A DNA stretch of 64,000 nucleotides from Bacteroidales bacterium UBA5287. Its GTDB lineage: Bacteria; Bacteroidota; Bacteroidia; Bacteroidales; Dysgonomonadaceae. Shown here piece after piece: positions 63,972 to 64,000 of this stretch. The position numbers and the translations under genes were made by a program. The stretch covers positions 33,428 through 97,427 of the forward strand of contig DHSL01000024.1 in the NCBI GenBank assembly GCA_002411345.1, in the 5' to 3' direction. The notes beneath the pieces are model-generated. The model saw nothing but the letters and a program-made list of their open reading frames with translations. It was not told the DNA's origin and made no database searches. Every line of letters starts with the position of its first letter. Position 1 is the first letter of the stretch.

Positions 63972-63979
63972 TAACTTTG
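63972..63979 (+). promoter_or_regulatory. Possible -7 element at the right edge
   Basis: TAACTTTG matches TAnnTTTG exactly. No -33 is seen at the right distance, and the gene it would serve is outside the window. Confidence 0.25.
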
Positions 63980-64000
63980 TATCGTCCTGATTTTTGTTTA

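Overview
The window is AT-rich chromosomal DNA from a member of the Bacteroidales, most likely a Dysgonomonadaceae- or Porphyromonadaceae-like gut or environmental saccharolytic anaerobe. The main evidence is a SusC/SusD outer-membrane pair with an ECF sigma factor and FecR anti-sigma factor, several lipoproteins with short lipoboxes, a Bacteroides-type histidine degradation operon, and promoters of the Bacteroidetes form (TTTG, about 19 bases, TAnnTTTG). No rRNA, tRNA, CRISPR array, phage or insertion sequence was recognised.

Layout. (1) 1-3780: the tail of a carbohydrate-active-looking enzyme, a secreted FAD oxidoreductase, a CPBP membrane protease and an MDR oxidoreductase. (2) 4133-14797: a polysaccharide utilisation locus with ECF sigma factor, FecR, SusC, SusD, two tandem SusE/SusF-type lipoproteins and a GH76-type lipoprotein. 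A likely small antisense RNA lies opposite the susC leader. (3) 15419-22014: a uronate operon with kduI, kduD, a DUF4861 lipoprotein, kdgK, kdgA and a heparinase II/III-type lyase. It takes unsaturated uronate to pyruvate and glyceraldehyde-3-phosphate. A promoter with an overlapping inverted repeat precedes it. (4) 22021-25444: sucC-sucD on the minus strand and a DUF2130 gene. (5) 25584-33372: histidine degradation (hutU, ftcD, hutI, fchA, hutH) followed by an MFS transporter.

(6) 33528-48356: a nine-gene minus-strand operon, the most interesting part of the window. It encodes a large putative glycosidase, a LacI regulator, an L-fucose/D-arabinose isomerase, two DUF2961 (GH172) enzymes, a second uncharacterised secreted protein of six-hairpin type, a mutarotase-like lipoprotein, a FucP-type symporter and an AraB-type ribulokinase. 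There is no fuculose-phosphate aldolase and no araA or araD. The best reading is a pathway for D-arabinofuranosides: release of D-arabinose, FucP uptake, FucI conversion to D-ribulose, and AraB-type phosphorylation to D-ribulose-5-phosphate. A strong promoter at its head has a LacI-like operator between its two elements, and 30-base imperfect direct repeats lie at both ends of the operon.

(7) 48809-63955: housekeeping genes. These are clpB (plus strand); tig, clpP, clpX, recQ, dxs, trkA and trkH (minus strand); and a CPBP protease overlapping a DUF3109 gene (plus strand). The recQ promoter carries a perfect inverted repeat filling the space between its two elements.
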